Program-made: the position numbers and the translations under genes
From: Clostridia bacterium
GTDB taxonomy: Bacteria; Bacillota; Clostridia; Oscillospirales; CAG-272
Direction of reading: 5' to 3'
Length of the DNA stretch: 34,647 bases
NCBI GenBank assembly: GCA_017522125.1
Contig: JAFXAC010000072.1
Span: 1 to 34,647, forward strand
Notes under the pieces: model-generated
Seen by the model: the letters and a program-made list of their open reading frames with translations, nothing else
The model's database searches: none
What the model was told of the DNA's origin: nothing
In this document: piece after piece, positions 21,615 through 29,988 of the stretch
Layout: each line of letters begins with the position of its first letter
Position numbering within the stretch: position 1 is the first letter of the stretch

Positions 21615-23891
21615 CGCCTCTCCGCTGTCCTTCTTGCGGATGGCGACGCGGCGAACCTTGCCGCTTATGGTCTTGGGAAGCTCGTCTACAAATTCCACTA
21701 TGCGGGGATATTTGTAAGGCGCGGTGTGAGTCTTTACGTAGGTCTGGATCTCCTTCTTCAGCGCGTCGCTTGCCACAGTGCCCTTGGTAAGCACGACGGT
21801 CGCCTTAACTATCTGACCGCGTATCTCGTCGGGGACGGGAGTGATGGCGCACTCAAGCACGTAGGGAAGCTCCATAATAACGCTTTCTATCTCAAACGGG
21901 CCTATGCGGTATCCCGAGGACTTGATAACGTCGTCGATACGTCCGACGTACCAGAAATATCCGTCCTCGTCAACGGTTGCGGTGTCGCCCGTGTGATAAT
22001 ATCCGTCGTAAATAACCTCCGAGGTATGCTCGTCGTCAAGATAATAGCCCTTGAAAAGTCCGCAGGGATTTCCTGCCGAAAGGTCGATGCAGATCTCACC
22101 CGTCTCGCCCGCGTCGCACTCGTTGCCGTCAGCGTCAAGAAGCTTGACGTTGTAAAGGGGAGAGGGACGGCCCATCGAGCCGATCTTCGGCTCGCTTCCC
22201 ACGAGGTTTCCTATGCTGAGCGTAGTTTCGGTCTGACCGAAGCCTTCCATTATCTTAAGTCCCGTCTCTGCGTAGAAGCGGTTGTATACCTCGGGGTTGA
22301 GCGCCTCGCCCGCAGTCGTAGCGTATTCGATGGAGGAAAGGTCATACTTCGACAGATCCTCGCGAATGAAGAAGCGGTACATAGTAGGAGGTGCGCAGAA
22401 CGTAGTTATGCCGTATTTAGCGAACATGGGGAGTATGTCCTCGGGCGTGAAGCGGTCAAAATCGTAAGTGAACACAGCCGCCTCACAGAGCCACTGACCG
22501 TAGAGCTTGCCCCAGAGAGCCTTACCCCAGCCCGTATCGGAAATGGTAAAGTGCAGACCGTTGGGACGCACGTTGTGCCAATAGCGCGCGGTTATGTAGT
22601 GACCGAGTGCGTACTTGTAGGAGTGCGCCGCAACGCGAGGATAGCCCGTAGTTCCCGACGTGAAGAGCATAAGCATAGTGTCGTCGCCGCAGGGAGTGTC
22701 CTCGGTTCTCGGGAAAGAATCGGAGCAGAGCGTCATCTCGCTGTTGTAGTCGTACCAGCCGTCGCGCTTTGCGCCGACGAGGATCTTTACGATCTCGGGG
22801 AATTCAGCGGCGGCACGCTCGGCGTGCAGATGCGTTTCGCCGTCCGAGGTACAAACGATAGCCTTAACGCCTGCCGCCTTGTAGCGATAGGTAAAATCAT
22901 GCTCAACGAGCTGGTTGGTAGCGGGAATAGCCACAGCGCCTATCTTGTGGAGCGCAAGCATTGCAAACCAGAACTGGTAGTGGCGCTTGAGAACGAGCAT
23001 TACCGTGTCGCCCTTCTTAATGCCGAGCGAGAGGAAGTAGTTTGCAGTCATATTTGAATATTTAGCCATATCGCCAAAGGTGAACGTATGCTCGCGCTTG
23101 TCGCGGGATACCCACAGCATAGCGCGCTTGTCGGGCGTCTTTTCGGCGATCTTGTCAACTACGTCGTATGCGAAATTGAACTTATCCTCGTTGGTAAAGC
23201 TGATGGAGGAAAGCACGCCGTTCTCGTCAAGCGTGGTGGTGATGAAATCATCGGCAACCGTGCGCTCGCTCTTTGCGGCGGCGCTTGCCAAACGGGGATT
23301 TCCGTGTACGAATTCAGCCTCGTCCTCGTCCTCGGTGGACTTCAGAACGATCGCATATATTTCGCAATCTCCGCCAAGCGCGCGAAGCGCGTGGGGCGCG
23401 GAGCTGTTGTAGTAAATGGTGTCACCGGGACCGAGAAGCTCGATGCGCTCGTTTATACGAATTTCAAGAGTACCGCTGATAACGATGTCTATCTCCTGTC
23501 CCTTGTGGCGGTTGTAGGAAGGAACCTCGTCGTCGCCGCAAGGGATAAGAACGCGGAAGGGCTCCGCGGTCTTGTTCTTGAACGAGGGGGCAAGGTTGTT
23601 ATAGGTAAAGCCCGTGTTACGCGCGATCGGCACGCCCTCGCCATGACGGGTGACGGTGTAAAGCGAAAGGTTGGGGCTCGTTCCCTCAAGAATATCTCTC
23701 ATCTCAACGCCAAAGGTGGCAGCGGCTTTATAAATAAACGTAAAAGCAAAGTCGCGCTCGCCTCTTTCAAGCGCACGGTATTCCTCAATAGAAACCTCGG
23801 TGTTGGCGGCGGCGTCAGCCTCGCTCATTCCCGCAATCTCGCGCAGCATTCTGACACGTGAGGCGACGTCGCGAATCTCTTTGTTCATCAT
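21612..23891 (-). CDS. XRE-HTH / cupin / acyl-CoA synthetase fusion protein
   Basis: Three parts are visible in 759 residues. An XRE-type helix-turn-helix (about 8-65: RVRMLREIAGMSEADAAANT, then YRALERGERDF) is followed by a cupin domain (about 105-195: HKGQEIDIVISGTLEIRI, LLGPGDTIYYNSSAPHAL). An AMP-forming acyl-CoA synthetase fills about 220-755. The enzyme part has the phosphate loop LFTSGTTGYPRVAAHS, the medium-chain-type ISDTGWGKALWGKLYG, EGFGQTET, YHTGDTA, the hinge GRIDDVIKSSGYRIGPFEIES and the catalytic Lys in PKTISGKVRR. It should activate a carboxylic acid with ATP and CoA. AAGGAG precedes the first of two adjacent ATGs. A T-box leader lies directly upstream. The substrate is unknown; a branched-chain or aryl acid is inferred. 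Confidence 0.92.
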   Translation of the reverse strand: MMNKEIRDVASRVRMLREIAGMSEADAAANTEVSIEEYRALERGERDFAFTFIYKAAATFGVEMRDILEGTSPNLSLYTVTRHGEGVPIARNTGFTYNNLAPSFKNKTAEPFRVLIPCGDDEVPSYNRHKGQEIDIVISGTLEIRINERIELLGPGDTIYYNSSAPHALRALGGDCEIYAIVLKSTEDEDEAEFVHGNPRLASAAAKSERTVADDFITTTLDENGVLSSISFTNEDKFNFAYDVVDKIAEKTPDKRAMLWVSRDKREHTFTFGDMAKYSNMTANYFLSLGIKKGDTVMLVLKRHYQFWFAMLALHKIGAVAIPATNQLVEHDFTYRYKAAGVKAIVCTSDGETHLHAERAAAEFPEIVKILVGAKRDGWYDYNSEMTLCSDSFPRTEDTPCGDDTMLMLFTSGTTGYPRVAAHSYKYALGHYITARYWHNVRPNGLHFTISDTGWGKALWGKLYGQWLCEAAVFTYDFDRFTPEDILPMFAKYGITTFCAPPTMYRFFIREDLSKYDLSSIEYATTAGEALNPEVYNRFYAETGLKIMEGFGQTETTLSIGNLVGSEPKIGSMGRPSPLYNVKLLDADGNECDAGETGEICIDLSAGNPCGLFKGYYLDDEHTSEVIYDGYYHTGDTATVDEDGYFWYVGRIDDVIKSSGYRIGPFEIESVIMELPYVLECAITPVPDEIRGQIVKATVVLTKGTVASDALKKEIQTYVKTHTAPYKYPRIVEFVDELPKTISGKVRRVAIRKKDSGEA

Positions 23892-23912
23892 TTTTGAGTA
23901 TCTCCTTTCAAT

Positions 23913-24190
23913 AAAAAAACCGTCTCAAAGAATTTCTTTGAGACGGGATAAAAAGCATTTTCCCGCGGTACCACTCAAATTGCATCTTTCGATGCCACTC
24001 AACGGACTCAATCAAGCCCTGCGCAGTGACGTAGCGCAAACGGAAGACTCTCAAGCTTCGAATCTTCGGCTCGGAAGTGATGGGTACCTGACGCGTTGTT
24101 ACCGATTTACACCAACCATCGGCTCTCTGCGCACAAACATCGTCTGACCGTCTTCGTCATAGCCTTTATAACCGCTATTCAGTTTGTTGT
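23913..24190 (-). promoter_or_regulatory. T-box riboswitch leader of the acyl-CoA synthetase gene
   Basis: This fills the gene-free stretch between rpe and the synthetase. Minus strand, in order: Stem I with GGCT/AGCC and GAAG/CTTC helices, the distal loop AGAGAG and GGTTGGTG between CCGAT/ATCGG; a Stem II region; the conserved T-box GAGTGGTACCGCGGG (23962-23976); and a terminator with a 13-bp stem (23920-23932 with 23934-23946) and seven T. By analogy with glyQS, the specifier codon stands one base before the lower helix (ATC, then A, then CTTC), at 24081-24079, which reads Ile. The TGGT bulge would pair with a tRNA 3' end ACCA, fitting discriminator A. The T-box itself is certain; the Ile reading is inference. 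Confidence 0.93.
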
Positions 24191-24195
24191 TATAG

Positions 24196-24224
24196 ATTTT
24201 ACTACAAAAAAATGCGTCTGTCAA
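24196..24224 (-). promoter_or_regulatory. Promoter of the T-box-synthetase unit
   Basis: On the minus strand: perfect -35 TTGACA (24219-24224), 17-base spacer and -10 TAAAAT (24196-24201). It stands just before Stem I of the T-box. Confidence 0.85.
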
Positions 24225-24249
24225 TACTTTTTTTGAAAAAAGTCGAAAA

Positions 24250-24918
24250 TTATTTATAAAGATTATTTGCCGCCGCGCTTCTTATGTCGGCTATCTTTTT
24301 CTTTGCGTCGTCGGCGTGGAATACGGCAGAGCCCGCAACAAGCACGTTTGCGCCCGCGGCGCTAACAAGGGGCGCGGTGGCAACGTCAATGCCGCCGTCA
24401 ACTTGGATAAGGCAGTCGAGCGAATTCTTATCTACGTACTCTCTAACTGCCTTGATCTTCGGAAGCATGTCCGCCATAAACTTCTGTCCGCCAAAGCCCG
24501 GGTATACTGTCATAATAAGCGCCATATCCACGTCGGCAAGGTAGGGAATAATAGCCTCTGCGGGCGTGTCGGGCGAGATAGCAACCGCCGCCTTAACGCC
24601 TGCCGCTTTTATGGTCTTTATAAGGGCGGCGGGGTCCTCACACGCCTCAAGGTGGAAGGAAATAATGTCCGCGCCCGCCTTGATAAAGCGGTCAACGTAA
24701 CGCTCGGGGGCGGTTATCATAAGGTGAACGTCAAAAACGAGCTTGGACTGCGGACGGAGCGCGCCGATGACGGCGGGGCCAAAGGATATATTCGGCACGA
24801 ATATGCCGTCCATAACGTCAAGATGCAAAAAATCAGCACCCGCGGCTTCAATACGCGCAGTGTCCTCGCCGAGCCTTGTAAAATCTGCGGCAAGCAGGGA
24901 AGGGGCTATGTAGATCAT
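24250..24918 (-). CDS. rpe: Ribulose-phosphate 3-epimerase
   Basis: This TIM-barrel enzyme interconverts ribulose-5-phosphate and xylulose-5-phosphate in the pentose phosphate pathway. The 222 residues show the start IAPSLLAADF, the metal/active-site strand HLDVMDGIFVPNISFGP, DVHLMI, TVYPGFGGQKF (phosphate-loop signature, usually SVNPGFGGQ) and QVDGGI. The ATG at 24918 follows GAAAGGAAAAC; an upstream in-frame start adds 30 unconvincing residues. Its stop is close to the divergent-looking T-box promoter region, but both are on the same strand. No good terminator is seen after it. Confidence 0.95.
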   Translation of the reverse strand: MIYIAPSLLAADFTRLGEDTARIEAAGADFLHLDVMDGIFVPNISFGPAVIGALRPQSKLVFDVHLMITAPERYVDRFIKAGADIISFHLEACEDPAALIKTIKAAGVKAAVAISPDTPAEAIIPYLADVDMALIMTVYPGFGGQKFMADMLPKIKAVREYVDKNSLDCLIQVDGGIDVATAPLVSAAGANVLVAGSAVFHADDAKKKIADIRSAAANNLYK

Positions 24919-25053
24919 AAAAGTTTTCCTTTCGGGCGCGGTCAAAAAAGACCGTTTCGCCATATTCTGTATAGAAGGTGTGCGTAAGAGGGCAACAAGG
25001 GAAGTCAAAAAGCACGGGAAGTGCGAGAGATGCGTGTTGCACGTTTTACGCTT

Positions 25054-25077
25054 AGAGCCGCCGCTTGCGGCGGCTCT
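25054..25077 (-). terminator. GC-rich hairpin after ispF (terminator or mRNA end without T run)
   Basis: A perfect 11-bp stem AGAGCCGCCGC/GCGGCGGCTCT (25054-25064 with 25067-25077) lies 6 bases after the ispF stop codon. A T run is missing. The rest of the 165-base gap to rpe holds a smaller GCAC/GTGC hairpin followed by five T (25012-25024, minus) that may finish termination. Confidence 0.5.
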
Positions 25078-25083
25078 GCTTGG

Positions 25084-25551
25084 TTAATCAATAAGGCAGA
25101 CTGCGTGCGCGGCGATGCCCGCACCGCTACCCGTAAATCCGAGGCTTTCCTCGGTAGTCGCCTTTATATTTATTGCGGAAAGCTCAACTCCGAGCGCCGC
25201 GGCGACGTTTTTCTTCATTTCATCTATATGCGGGGCAAGCTTCGGGCGTTGTGCGATAACGGTCGCGTCAACGTTGACGATCTTATAAGAGCGCACTCGA
25301 AGCATCGCGGCAACCTGACGCGCGAGCGCAAGGCTGTCCGCGCCGCAAAACGCCGCATCGGTGTCGGGGAAGTGCTTGCCGATGTCACCAAGTGCCGCCG
25401 CGCCGAGAAGCGCGTCCATGATCGCGTGGACAAGCACGTCGGCATCGGAGTGACCGAGAAGTCCGAGATGATAATCTATCTTCACGCCGCCAAGTATCAG
25501 CTCTCTGCCTTCTACAAGGCGGTGGACGTCGTATCCGTGACCTATTCTCAT
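25084..25551 (-). CDS. ispF: 2-C-methyl-D-erythritol 2,4-cyclodiphosphate synthase
   Basis: IspF makes the cyclic diphosphate intermediate of the MEP isoprenoid pathway. The 155-residue protein has the complete signature: [11 protein letters not shown] (zinc Asp and His at the start), [33 protein letters not shown] split by the His/Asp ligands, [12 protein letters not shown], and the C-terminal [19 protein letters not shown] that holds the base and CDP. The ATG at 25551 follows GGGAGG at seven bases and overlaps the ispD stop as ATGA, so ispD and ispF are translationally coupled. Confidence 0.97.
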   Translation of the reverse strand: MRIGHGYDVHRLVEGRELILGGVKIDYHLGLLGHSDADVLVHAIMDALLGAAALGDIGKHFPDTDAAFCGADSLALARQVAAMLRVRSYKIVNVDATVIAQRPKLAPHIDEMKKNVAAALGVELSAINIKATTEESLGFTGSGAGIAAHAVCLID

Positions 25552-26297
25552 TTGCCTGCCTCCCTTTGCTTGATAATAGCCTCGCACATCGTTACGTCGT
25601 GGCGTTCTGTCAGCTTGATGTTTTCTCTGCCGCAATCCACGAGCTTGATTCGGTGTCCGATATGCTCAACGAGCGAGTTGTCATCAGTTGCAACAAAGCC
25701 CTCGTCCTTTGCCGAATATGCGGCGGCACGGTACAGATCAAGGCTGAATACCTGCGGAGTAGCGGCGTGCCAAACCGTTGAACGCTCAACCGTAGAGGCG
25801 ATAAAGCCCTTTTTATCGGCGGTCTTGATGGTGTCATATGCGGGAAATGCCGCACTTGCCGCACCAAAACGATATGCCGCAAGACAAACTCTGTCTATCG
25901 TTTCTGCAGTGGTGAGAGGTCTTGCTCCGTCTGCGATCGCAACGTATGCGGTCTTTTTCGGAACTGCCTCCACACCACGAAGCACGGACTCCTGCCTTGT
26001 CGAGCCGCCCTTTACGACGGCGCAAAGCTTTGTTATCGAGTATGCTTTTTTGTACTTTTCGTATCTTTCTATATCGCATTCTCTTGCCACCACTATGATG
26101 GAGGTGATAAGAGATGAGGCTTGATACGCCATAAGAGTGCGCACTACGGCGGGGATACCGCAAAGCGGAATGAACTGCTTTGGCTTGCCCATTCGTTCCG
26201 ACGAGCCTGCCGCAACGATGATGGCGGCGGTCCTTCGGTTTTTCGCAACTCCCGCTATAGCGCGAAGCGTATCGGCTATAGCGTATAGCTTACTCAT
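25548..26297 (-). CDS. ispD: 2-C-methyl-D-erythritol 4-phosphate cytidylyltransferase
   Basis: IspD joins MEP and CTP in the MEP pathway. The 249 residues include about 20 extra residues before the nucleotide-binding motif [20 protein letters not shown], then [26 protein letters not shown], and the late ATPQVFSLD and TDDNSLVEH motifs. I chose ATG 26297, preceded by GAGGAAAAG, which overlaps the rpiB stop by 8 bases; an upstream start at 26324 is not needed. The gene sits between rpiB and ispF in one tight operon. Confidence 0.95.
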   Translation of the reverse strand: MSKLYAIADTLRAIAGVAKNRRTAAIIVAAGSSERMGKPKQFIPLCGIPAVVRTLMAYQASSLITSIIVVARECDIERYEKYKKAYSITKLCAVVKGGSTRQESVLRGVEAVPKKTAYVAIADGARPLTTAETIDRVCLAAYRFGAASAAFPAYDTIKTADKKGFIASTVERSTVWHAATPQVFSLDLYRAAAYSAKDEGFVATDDNSLVEHIGHRIKLVDCGRENIKLTERHDVTMCEAIIKQREAGK

Positions 26298-26763
26298 ACT
26301 TTTCCTCGAACGTGCCGTCCTCAAGGTCGCTTATCATTTGCTGACGGCGGACGTGGCGCTCCTCGGTGAGCGCGTCGGTGGTAAGGAATATATCGGTAAG
26401 CTCACAAACGAGGTCGAAGTCGATGACTCTTGCGCCCATGCAAAGCACGTTTGCATCGTTGTGTAGCCTTGTCATCTCGGTGGAGTATTTGTCGGAGCAA
26501 ACTGCGGCGCGTATGCCGCGGTGCTTGTTAGCCGCCATGGAAACGCCGATTCCCGTGCCGCAAATAAGGATACCCTCGGCACATTCGCCACTCTGGATGA
26601 TCTTGCACAGCGCGTGTACGGGTACGGGGTAATCACAGCTGTCGGCGGAGTACGTTCCCGCGTCTATCATCTCATAGCCCTTGGCGGTGAGGTAATCAAT
26701 AAGCTTTGCTTTGTATTCAAATCCTGCGTGGTCAGAGCCAATAACGAGTTTCTTGTTTTTCAT
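26290..26763 (-). CDS. rpiB: Ribose-5-phosphate isomerase B
   Basis: RpiB (LacAB_rpiB family) interconverts ribose-5-phosphate and ribulose-5-phosphate. The 157 residues have IGSDHAGFEYKAKLIDYL, DCDYPVP-like SCDYPVPVHA, the phosphate loop with catalytic Cys ICGTGIGVSMAANK, AVCSDKYSTEMTRLHNDANVL and a conserved C-terminal helix. The ATG at 26763 follows GAAAGG at a rather long distance; an upstream in-frame start gives 13 unconvincing residues. With rpe nearby the region holds two pentose-phosphate enzymes. Confidence 0.95.
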   Translation of the reverse strand: MKNKKLVIGSDHAGFEYKAKLIDYLTAKGYEMIDAGTYSADSCDYPVPVHALCKIIQSGECAEGILICGTGIGVSMAANKHRGIRAAVCSDKYSTEMTRLHNDANVLCMGARVIDFDLVCELTDIFLTTDALTEERHVRRQQMISDLEDGTFEEKYE

Positions 26764-26779
26764 GTCGATCTTAAACCTT

Positions 26780-27496
26780 TCAATTTTTATTTTGGGCGGC
26801 AAGGCGGTCGCGCTCTGCCTGCGGTAGACGTAAATAGGTGGGGCGAAGCTCGCCGTCCGTGGTCCTTACACCCTGACGAAACAGCGCGAGCGCCACCTGA
26901 GCCACCGAATATGCCGATTGATACCTAAGCATTTCGGGTGTGTTGTGTGCGGCATCGGCGGGGAGAAGTCCTTTAACAAGCTCGTAACCGTCGCCGCAAA
27001 GATATATCTTTTTTCCTTCTTTATTATACGCGAGCGTTTCTGCCTCGAATTCCGAGTATGCGATTGCGCGGTCGGGCGTGATCCTTTCAAGCTCGCCGTT
27101 TTTGGATAGGAAGGTAGCCGTATATAACTGACCGCGCCGTGCGTCCATAACGGGGCAAATTATCCTTTCCTCGTCGGAAACAAGGTTCAGCGCAAGAGCC
27201 TCAAGCGTGGAAACTCCGATGCACGGCTTTCCTTTGCCGAAGGCAAGCCCCTTTACGGTCGCCGCGCCTATGCGAACTCCGGTAAACGAGCCCGGACCCG
27301 CGGAGCAGGAGAATATATCAATATCGTCAACGCTCATTTTTAGTGCCTTGAACATAGTTTCAGCAAGGGGTAAGAGTGTTTCGCTATGCGTGTTTCCGCC
27401 GTTTTGCGTGTAAAGCCCTACAAGCCTTTCATCTTCGCATATAGCTACGGAGGCGGTGTGCGCCGTGCTGTCGCAAGCAAATATCTTCACGGTCAT
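26780..27496 (-). CDS. tsaB: tRNA t6A threonylcarbamoyl transfer protein TsaB
   Basis: TsaB is the dimerising partner of TsaD in making N6-threonylcarbamoyladenosine at A37 of ANN-decoding tRNAs. The 238 residues contain the ASKHA-like start IFACDSTAHTASVAI, SETLLPLAETMF, the hallmark SAGPGSFTGVRIGAATVKGLAF near 65-87 and MDARRGQLYTATF. The ATG overlaps the tsaE stop as ATGA, so the two t6A genes are coupled. tsaD is not in the window. Confidence 0.95.
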   Translation of the reverse strand: MTVKIFACDSTAHTASVAICEDERLVGLYTQNGGNTHSETLLPLAETMFKALKMSVDDIDIFSCSAGPGSFTGVRIGAATVKGLAFGKGKPCIGVSTLEALALNLVSDEERIICPVMDARRGQLYTATFLSKNGELERITPDRAIAYSEFEAETLAYNKEGKKIYLCGDGYELVKGLLPADAAHNTPEMLRYQSAYSVAQVALALFRQGVRTTDGELRPTYLRLPQAERDRLAAQNKN

Positions 27497-27951
27497 TCTC
27501 CTTTCGAAACAAGTGATACCCGCACCCTGCGAAGGGCTACGTCCTCGGGGAGCTTTTCAAGCGTTACCGAAATATAGCGGTCGGGCAGAGCATAGGGAAT
27601 AAGGTCGCACCACTCGACAAGGCATATTCCCTCGTCAAGATAATCGTAAAAGCCGATAGAGTAAAGGTCGTCCTCATCGTTTATTCTGTAAACGTCAAAA
27701 TGAAATACGGGGCGTCCCTTGCTGCGGTATTCGTTTACAAGCGTGTACGTGGGCGAGCGCACAGCTGCACCCGCGGCGGCAAGCGAGGCAAATCCGCGCA
27801 CAAACGCGGTCTTTCCCGTGCCGAGATCGCCAACGAGTGAAACGAATTGCGGCATAGCGGGGTCTGCGCCAATGAGTGAGGCGAGAAGTGCGCCGCATTC
27901 CTCGGTCTCCTCGGTAGTAGAGGTGACCTTCTCAAAAATAATTTTTTCCAT
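27493..27951 (-). CDS. tsaE: tRNA t6A biosynthesis ATPase TsaE
   Basis: TsaE is the P-loop ATPase that drives the bacterial t6A complex cycle. The 152 residues hold the Walker A motif GDLGTGKTAFVRG near 41-53, then SPTYTLVNEY, HFDVYRI with the Mg-linked Asp, and VEWCDLIPYALP, all typical. I chose ATG 27951; a GTG two codons upstream is the alternative, and the ribosome binding site (GGTGG or GGAAAA) is weak for both. It is the first gene of the tsaE-tsaB-rpiB-ispD-ispF operon. Confidence 0.95.
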   Translation of the reverse strand: MEKIIFEKVTSTTEETEECGALLASLIGADPAMPQFVSLVGDLGTGKTAFVRGFASLAAAGAAVRSPTYTLVNEYRSKGRPVFHFDVYRINDEDDLYSIGFYDYLDEGICLVEWCDLIPYALPDRYISVTLEKLPEDVALRRVRVSLVSKGE

Positions 27952-27984
27952 ATCCACCGATTTTCCAAATTTTCATACATAATA

Positions 27985-28013
27985 AGTATATCACAAAAAA
28001 AGCCGACTGTAAA
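27985..28013 (-). promoter_or_regulatory. Promoter of the tsaE-tsaB-rpiB-ispD-ispF operon
   Basis: On the minus strand: TTTACA (28008-28013), a 17-base spacer and TATACT (27985-27990), 33 bases before the ATG. Confidence 0.75.
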
Positions 28014-28077
28014 GAACAACGGGAATATTTTTTTACTTAAAAGGAAAGAATATTAAAAAATCAAATCGGAGAATACT

Positions 28078-29535
28078 ATGCGACATCTTTCATCCTCATA
28101 CAGCGAAAACGTATCGACGCTTGATAGCCTTCTGCGCGTGCGTGAAAGCTTTGACATTATAAAAAAGCCGCTGCAAGTAGGCAGCGACGAGGTAACCTTT
28201 TATTATATTGACGGCTTTGTGAAGGACGGCGTTATGCAAAAGCTAATGCTGTCGTTTACAAGTCTTAAGGAGCTTGCCGACAAGCACCTTCAGGGCTTGG
28301 AGTGCGCAAACGATTTTCTTCGTAAGCGTGTGATCTACGTCGAGAGCGAGCTTACGGATTCGCTTGACACTATGATACAAATGGTGCTTTCGGGCGCGAC
28401 GTTGATGATAGGAAGCCGCTTTGGCGAGTACGGCATTATTATAGATTCAAGGTCGTACCCCGCGCGCGAGACCACCGAGCCGCAAAACGACAGAGTAATG
28501 CGCGGCCCGCGCGACGGCTTTGTGGAAACGCTCATATCCAACACCGCGCTTATCCGCCGCCGCGTCAGAAGCACCTCGCTGACGATGAGTTATTATACCG
28601 TAGGCAAAAGCTCCAAAAGCGACGTAGTGCTGTGCTATATGGCGGACCGCGCCGACGCGGCTTACGTCGAGCGAATTTCAAAAAAGTTAAAGGAGATAAA
28701 GACCGAAAGCCTTACGATGGGGCATCAGTCGCTTGCCGAGTGCCTTATCAGAACAAGGTGGTATAACCCGTTCCCCAAAATAAGGACTACCGAGCGCCCC
28801 GACGTGGCGGCGGCACAGCTTTTCGAGGGGAGCGTGCTGATACTGATGGACAATTCCCCCGAGGCAATGATACTCCCCACGTCGATCTTTGATTTTATGC
28901 AGGAGAGCAACGATTTCTACTCGCCGCCGCTTACGGGAACTTATATAAGGATAGTGCGCTATCTCATATTCGCGCTCACGCTTTTCGCCGTTCCCGTGTG
29001 GTATCTCTGTTACGCCGATCCCGCGCTCGTCCCCGATTGGTTCGCCTTCGTCCTGCCAAGCGAAACGGGAAAGCTTCCCGTTCTCGCTCAGCTCCTCATC
29101 GTGGAGTTCGTGGTGGACGGACTTAAAATGGCATCAATGAATACACCCGATATGCTTTCAAACTCGCTGTCCGTGGTGGGCGGACTCATTCTCGGAGATT
29201 TTGCCGTCGGCGTAGGCTGGCTTATCCCCGAGGTAATAATCCTTATGGCATTCGTGGCTATTGCTAACTTTTCGCAACGCTCCTACGAGCTTGGCTACGC
29301 CTTCAAGTTTATGCGCATACTTTTGCTTATCAGCGTGGCTCTGTTCGGGCTTTGGGGCTTTTTCGGCGGAGTTGTGCTGATAATCGCCCTCATAGCGACC
29401 AATCGCACGGTAAACGGAGAATGCTCATACCTCTATCCGCTTATCCCGTTCAGCGCACGCGCCTTTGTGAGCGTTTTCTTCCGCGTGAAAAAGAAAGATA
29501 TAACCGATCACTCTGCGGCACGCTCAAAGCCGTGA
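28078..29535 (+). CDS. GerA-family spore germination protein, SpoVAF-like
   Basis: The 485-residue protein has a cytoplasmic N-terminal region and a membrane half with about five helices from residue 295 onward. Family hallmarks are the N-terminal FDIIKKPLQVG and YYIDGFVKDGVMQKLM, which fit SpoVAF better than nutrient receptor A subunits, the box RGPRDGFVETLISNTALIRRR near 142-162, and the STSLFDFMQ-like ILPTSIFDFMQESNDFYSPP. It would sit in the spore inner membrane and assist germinant response. Partner genes (gerAB/gerAC or spoVA) are absent, so it stands alone. GGAG precedes the ATG. A GGGAATATT box at 28021-28029 resembles a sigma-F/G -10, but I see no matching -35. Its 3' end overlaps the convergent DUF4830 gene by 28 bases. 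Confidence 0.88.
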   Translation: MRHLSSSYSENVSTLDSLLRVRESFDIIKKPLQVGSDEVTFYYIDGFVKDGVMQKLMLSFTSLKELADKHLQGLECANDFLRKRVIYVESELTDSLDTMIQMVLSGATLMIGSRFGEYGIIIDSRSYPARETTEPQNDRVMRGPRDGFVETLISNTALIRRRVRSTSLTMSYYTVGKSSKSDVVLCYMADRADAAYVERISKKLKEIKTESLTMGHQSLAECLIRTRWYNPFPKIRTTERPDVAAAQLFEGSVLILMDNSPEAMILPTSIFDFMQESNDFYSPPLTGTYIRIVRYLIFALTLFAVPVWYLCYADPALVPDWFAFVLPSETGKLPVLAQLLIVEFVVDGLKMASMNTPDMLSNSLSVVGGLILGDFAVGVGWLIPEVIILMAFVAIANFSQRSYELGYAFKFMRILLLISVALFGLWGFFGGVVLIIALIATNRTVNGECSYLYPLIPFSARAFVSVFFRVKKKDITDHSAARSKP

Positions 29536-29987
29536 ATGAAGCCCGACGGATCGGCAGAGCAAACGTCGCCGCCGATCACCCGTCCGCGCCAAACGATAAC
29601 GTTTGCCCAGACCTTTGCGCCGTTCTCGGTCGGGTAGTTGGTTATCTCATACGTGTATCTCATAACAGCCTTGTTCTTGTATTTTGAAAGATCAAGCCCC
29701 TGCGCCTTTTGAAGCTCGTTGTAGCCTGAAAAAACTCTGTCGAACTCCGACGGCAAGGTTACCTCAACGCTCTCAACGGGCTCGCTTGACACGTTGTAGC
29801 CGAACTGACCGAGAAACTTTACTCTGTCCTCGTTGGTCTTTACGTTGTCGTAGTTGACCTGAACTCCCGCTTCGGCGGCAACGTCATAGGTAGGCACGAA
29901 AACGATCAGCGCAACGAGAGCCGTGGCGGCAAGCAGAAGCACGGCGAAAAAACGAAGCGTGCTTGCGCGAAACGAATAAATAAACAT
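29508..29987 (-). CDS. DUF4830-type membrane-anchored protein
   Basis: The 159-residue protein has one N-terminal membrane segment (about 12-32: FFAVLLLAATALVALIVFV) and an extracytoplasmic domain. The domain matches what I know of DUF4830: RVKFLGQFGYNVSSEPVE, LPSEFDRVFSGYNELQKAQG, LDLSKYKNKAVMRYTYEI, NYP, and VIGGDVCSADPSGFIHGF at the end. Function is unknown; the family is typical of spore-forming Clostridia. The ATG has a GGAGG site seven bases upstream, which is part of the 3' arm of the terminator hairpin of the SEDS gene. Its last 28 bases overlap the convergent SpoVAF-like gene. Confidence 0.82.
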   Translation of the reverse strand: MFIYSFRASTLRFFAVLLLAATALVALIVFVPTYDVAAEAGVQVNYDNVKTNEDRVKFLGQFGYNVSSEPVESVEVTLPSEFDRVFSGYNELQKAQGLDLSKYKNKAVMRYTYEITNYPTENGAKVWANVIVWRGRVIGGDVCSADPSGFIHGFERAAE

Positions 29988-29988
29988 G

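Noticed and set aside
24960..25000. Promoter for rpe (TTGCCC, 16 bases, TATACA on the minus strand)
   Set aside because: Both boxes are weak matches and spacing is short. rpe may be read through from the ispF operon, so I left it out of the feature list.
28014..28077. Sigma-F/G promoter for the SpoVAF-like gene
   Set aside because: A GGnnAnAnT box is present at 28021, but no GTATA/GCATA-like -35 lies 14-16 bases upstream, so I note it only inside the gene entry.
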